Source: JBGAHD01 sp044226395
GTDB lineage: Bacteria; Pseudomonadota; Gammaproteobacteria; Xanthomonadales; Ahniellaceae
Direction: 5' to 3'
NCBI GenBank assembly: GCA_044226395.1
Contig: JBGAHD010000002.1
Location: 1,116,001-1,180,000, forward strand
DNA: 64,000 bases
The notes under the pieces were generated by a model. The model was not told where the DNA came from and searched no databases. It saw nothing but the letters and a program-made list of their open reading frames with translations. Below are positions 63,041 through 64,000 of this stretch, one piece after another (the stretch's first letter is position 1; every line of letters begins with the position of its first letter). A program made the translations under genes and the position numbers.

Positions 63041-64000
63041 TTACTGGATCGTCACGCGCTTTCGGTTATCGGCCGGCACGCGATCGATCAGCTTGTTGTA
63101 CGGATCGAGGCCGACTTCAAAGGGCGCTTCATCCATCACCAAGCTCACCTCGGGCTCCTGACCGGTGAGCGCGCGACGTTCGAGCAGGAGCACGCGCTCC
63201 TGCGCCTCGCTCGCGCCGGGCGCGCGCGCGAACACGCCGATCTCCAGCGGCTCGGTCATCGCGACCTCGGTCTCGGCGCCCTTGCCATCGGCATGGAACT
63301 TCTGCTGATGGAGCTTGAGCTTGACGTCGAACTTGCCATCGGCGCGCTTGGTCGCCGTGGCCTCGACCACGCGGTTGTCGTAGAAGGTGATCTTCTCGAA
63401 CAGCTCGGTGATCAAGTCCTGCTTGTCGGCCGGCGCCTCGGCGCGAATGTAGCGCAGCAGGTCCAGCGAGGTCGGGTACGGCGCCGCGCCGAACGCGCGA
63501 TCGGCCAGGAACTTGGCCAGCGCGCGATTGACCGCGTCCTCGCCGATCTCGTCCTTGAGCCGATAGAACACCAGCGAGCCCTTGCGATAGTGGATGTAGG
63601 GCTGGTTCTCGACGCGATATAGCGGCAGTTCCTCGACCAATTCACCCGCGCGCGACGAAAGATAATTGTCGAGCTCGTAGCGCAGGAACTTGCGCATCTT
63701 TTGCGGGCCGTACTCGTGCTCCATCACCATCAGCGCGGAATACTGCGCCAGCGATTCCGACAGCATGGTCGAGCCCTGCGCGTCGGCGCCGATGATCTGA
63801 TGCGCCCACCACTGATGCGCGACTTCGTGCGCGGTGACGTAGAACACGTAGTCGATCGCGTCTTCCTTGGCCAAGTCGGCGATGAAGCCCAGCGCCTCGG
63901 AAAACGGCACCGTATTGGCGAAGCTCTGCGCGAAACGCTCGTAGCGCGGGAACTCCAGGATGCGCATCTGCTTGAACTGATACGGCGAGAAGCGCGTGGT
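63041..64000 (-). CDS. M1 family aminopeptidase, C-terminal part (partial)
   Basis: The frame is open to the window edge, and the reading continues upstream of the first visible ATG (63967) with TTRFSPYQFKQ, so the N-terminus lies outside. It carries the zinc motif HEVAHQWW and the downstream ligand region MLSESLAQYSALMVMEHEYG, then the family end (FEVGLDPYNKLIDRVPADNR). This tail is typical of proteins joining an ABC-transporter-permease-like membrane part to an M1 peptidase, but the membrane part is not in view. Confidence 0.85.
   Translation of the reverse strand, partial: TTRFSPYQFKQMRILEFPRYERFAQSFANTVPFSEALGFIADLAKEDAIDYVFYVTAHEVAHQWWAHQIIGADAQGSTMLSESLAQYSALMVMEHEYGPQKMRKFLRYELDNYLSSRAGELVEELPLYRVENQPYIHYRKGSLVFYRLKDEIGEDAVNRALAKFLADRAFGAAPYPTSLDLLRYIRAEAPADKQDLITELFEKITFYDNRVVEATATKRADGKFDVKLKLHQQKFHADGKGAETEVAMTEPLEIGVFARAPGASEAQERVLLLERRALTGQEPEVSLVMDEAPFEVGLDPYNKLIDRVPADNRKRVTIQ

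Noticed and set aside
1..64000. tRNA, rRNA, CRISPR arrays and insertion sequences
   Set aside because: None was recognised: no cloverleaf-like or CCA-ended segments, no regularly spaced repeats, no transposase motifs. A dedicated scan would be decisive.

Overview
The window is 64 kb of high-GC (roughly two thirds G+C by eye) chromosomal DNA from a gammaproteobacterium, most likely of the order Lysobacterales (Xanthomonadales), perhaps close to Rhodanobacteraceae. The basis is the gene content (gatCAB divergent from mreBCD-mrdAB, DegQ, GFE-tailed secreted proteins, an ECF/Ser-Thr-kinase pair, a large TonB-dependent receptor) and the protein sequences. Species cannot be named from the sequence alone. 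No rRNA, tRNA, CRISPR array, prophage or insertion sequence was seen.

Region 1 (1-9000): a secreted beta-helix protein ending in a short GFE tail, an ECF sigma factor translated just upstream of a TPR Ser/Thr kinase, an internally duplicated PH-like membrane protein, comM and ubiK. Region 2 (9000-20600): amtB-glnK (ammonium uptake and sensing), a site-2 protease and spermidine synthase, an M48 protease, a second GFE-tailed protein (PQQ-type sugar dehydrogenase), arginine decarboxylase, a 3-hydroxyisobutyrate-dehydrogenase-like enzyme and a sigma-54 response regulator. speA and speE lie about 4 kb apart; polyamine synthesis would also need an agmatinase that is not in this window. Region 3 (20800-30500): a dense run of small envelope and stress genes (DUF1328, entericidin, coiled-coil lipoprotein, TspO, two overlapping histidine kinases, BON protein, DUF2383, holin-family protein, YqjK-like, AI-2E transporter, CsbD-like fusion). 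It looks like a general stress module with its own sensors.

Region 4 (30800-34800): a TonB-dependent receptor closed by a strong terminator, then phzF. Region 5 (34800-38670) is the only accessory-looking part: lower GC, short unrelated genes in both directions (alpha/beta hydrolase, zinc-ribbon protein, two unknowns, macro-domain protein) and several unlisted small or broken reading frames. Region 6 (38670-57300): PfkB kinase, gatC-gatA-gatB plus a membrane protein, and on the other strand the cell-shape and wall block mreB-mreC-mreD-mrdA-rodA-mltB-rlpA-dacA followed by ybeD-lipB-lipA and prc. These genes jointly run elongation-phase peptidoglycan synthesis and remodelling, and lipoate attachment. 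Region 7 (57500-64000), all on the minus strand: leucyl aminopeptidase, HAD phosphatase, PstS-like binding protein, DegQ, a GST and the C-terminal part of an M1 peptidase.

The long open frames lying opposite real genes are products of the GC-rich codon bias and are not annotated.
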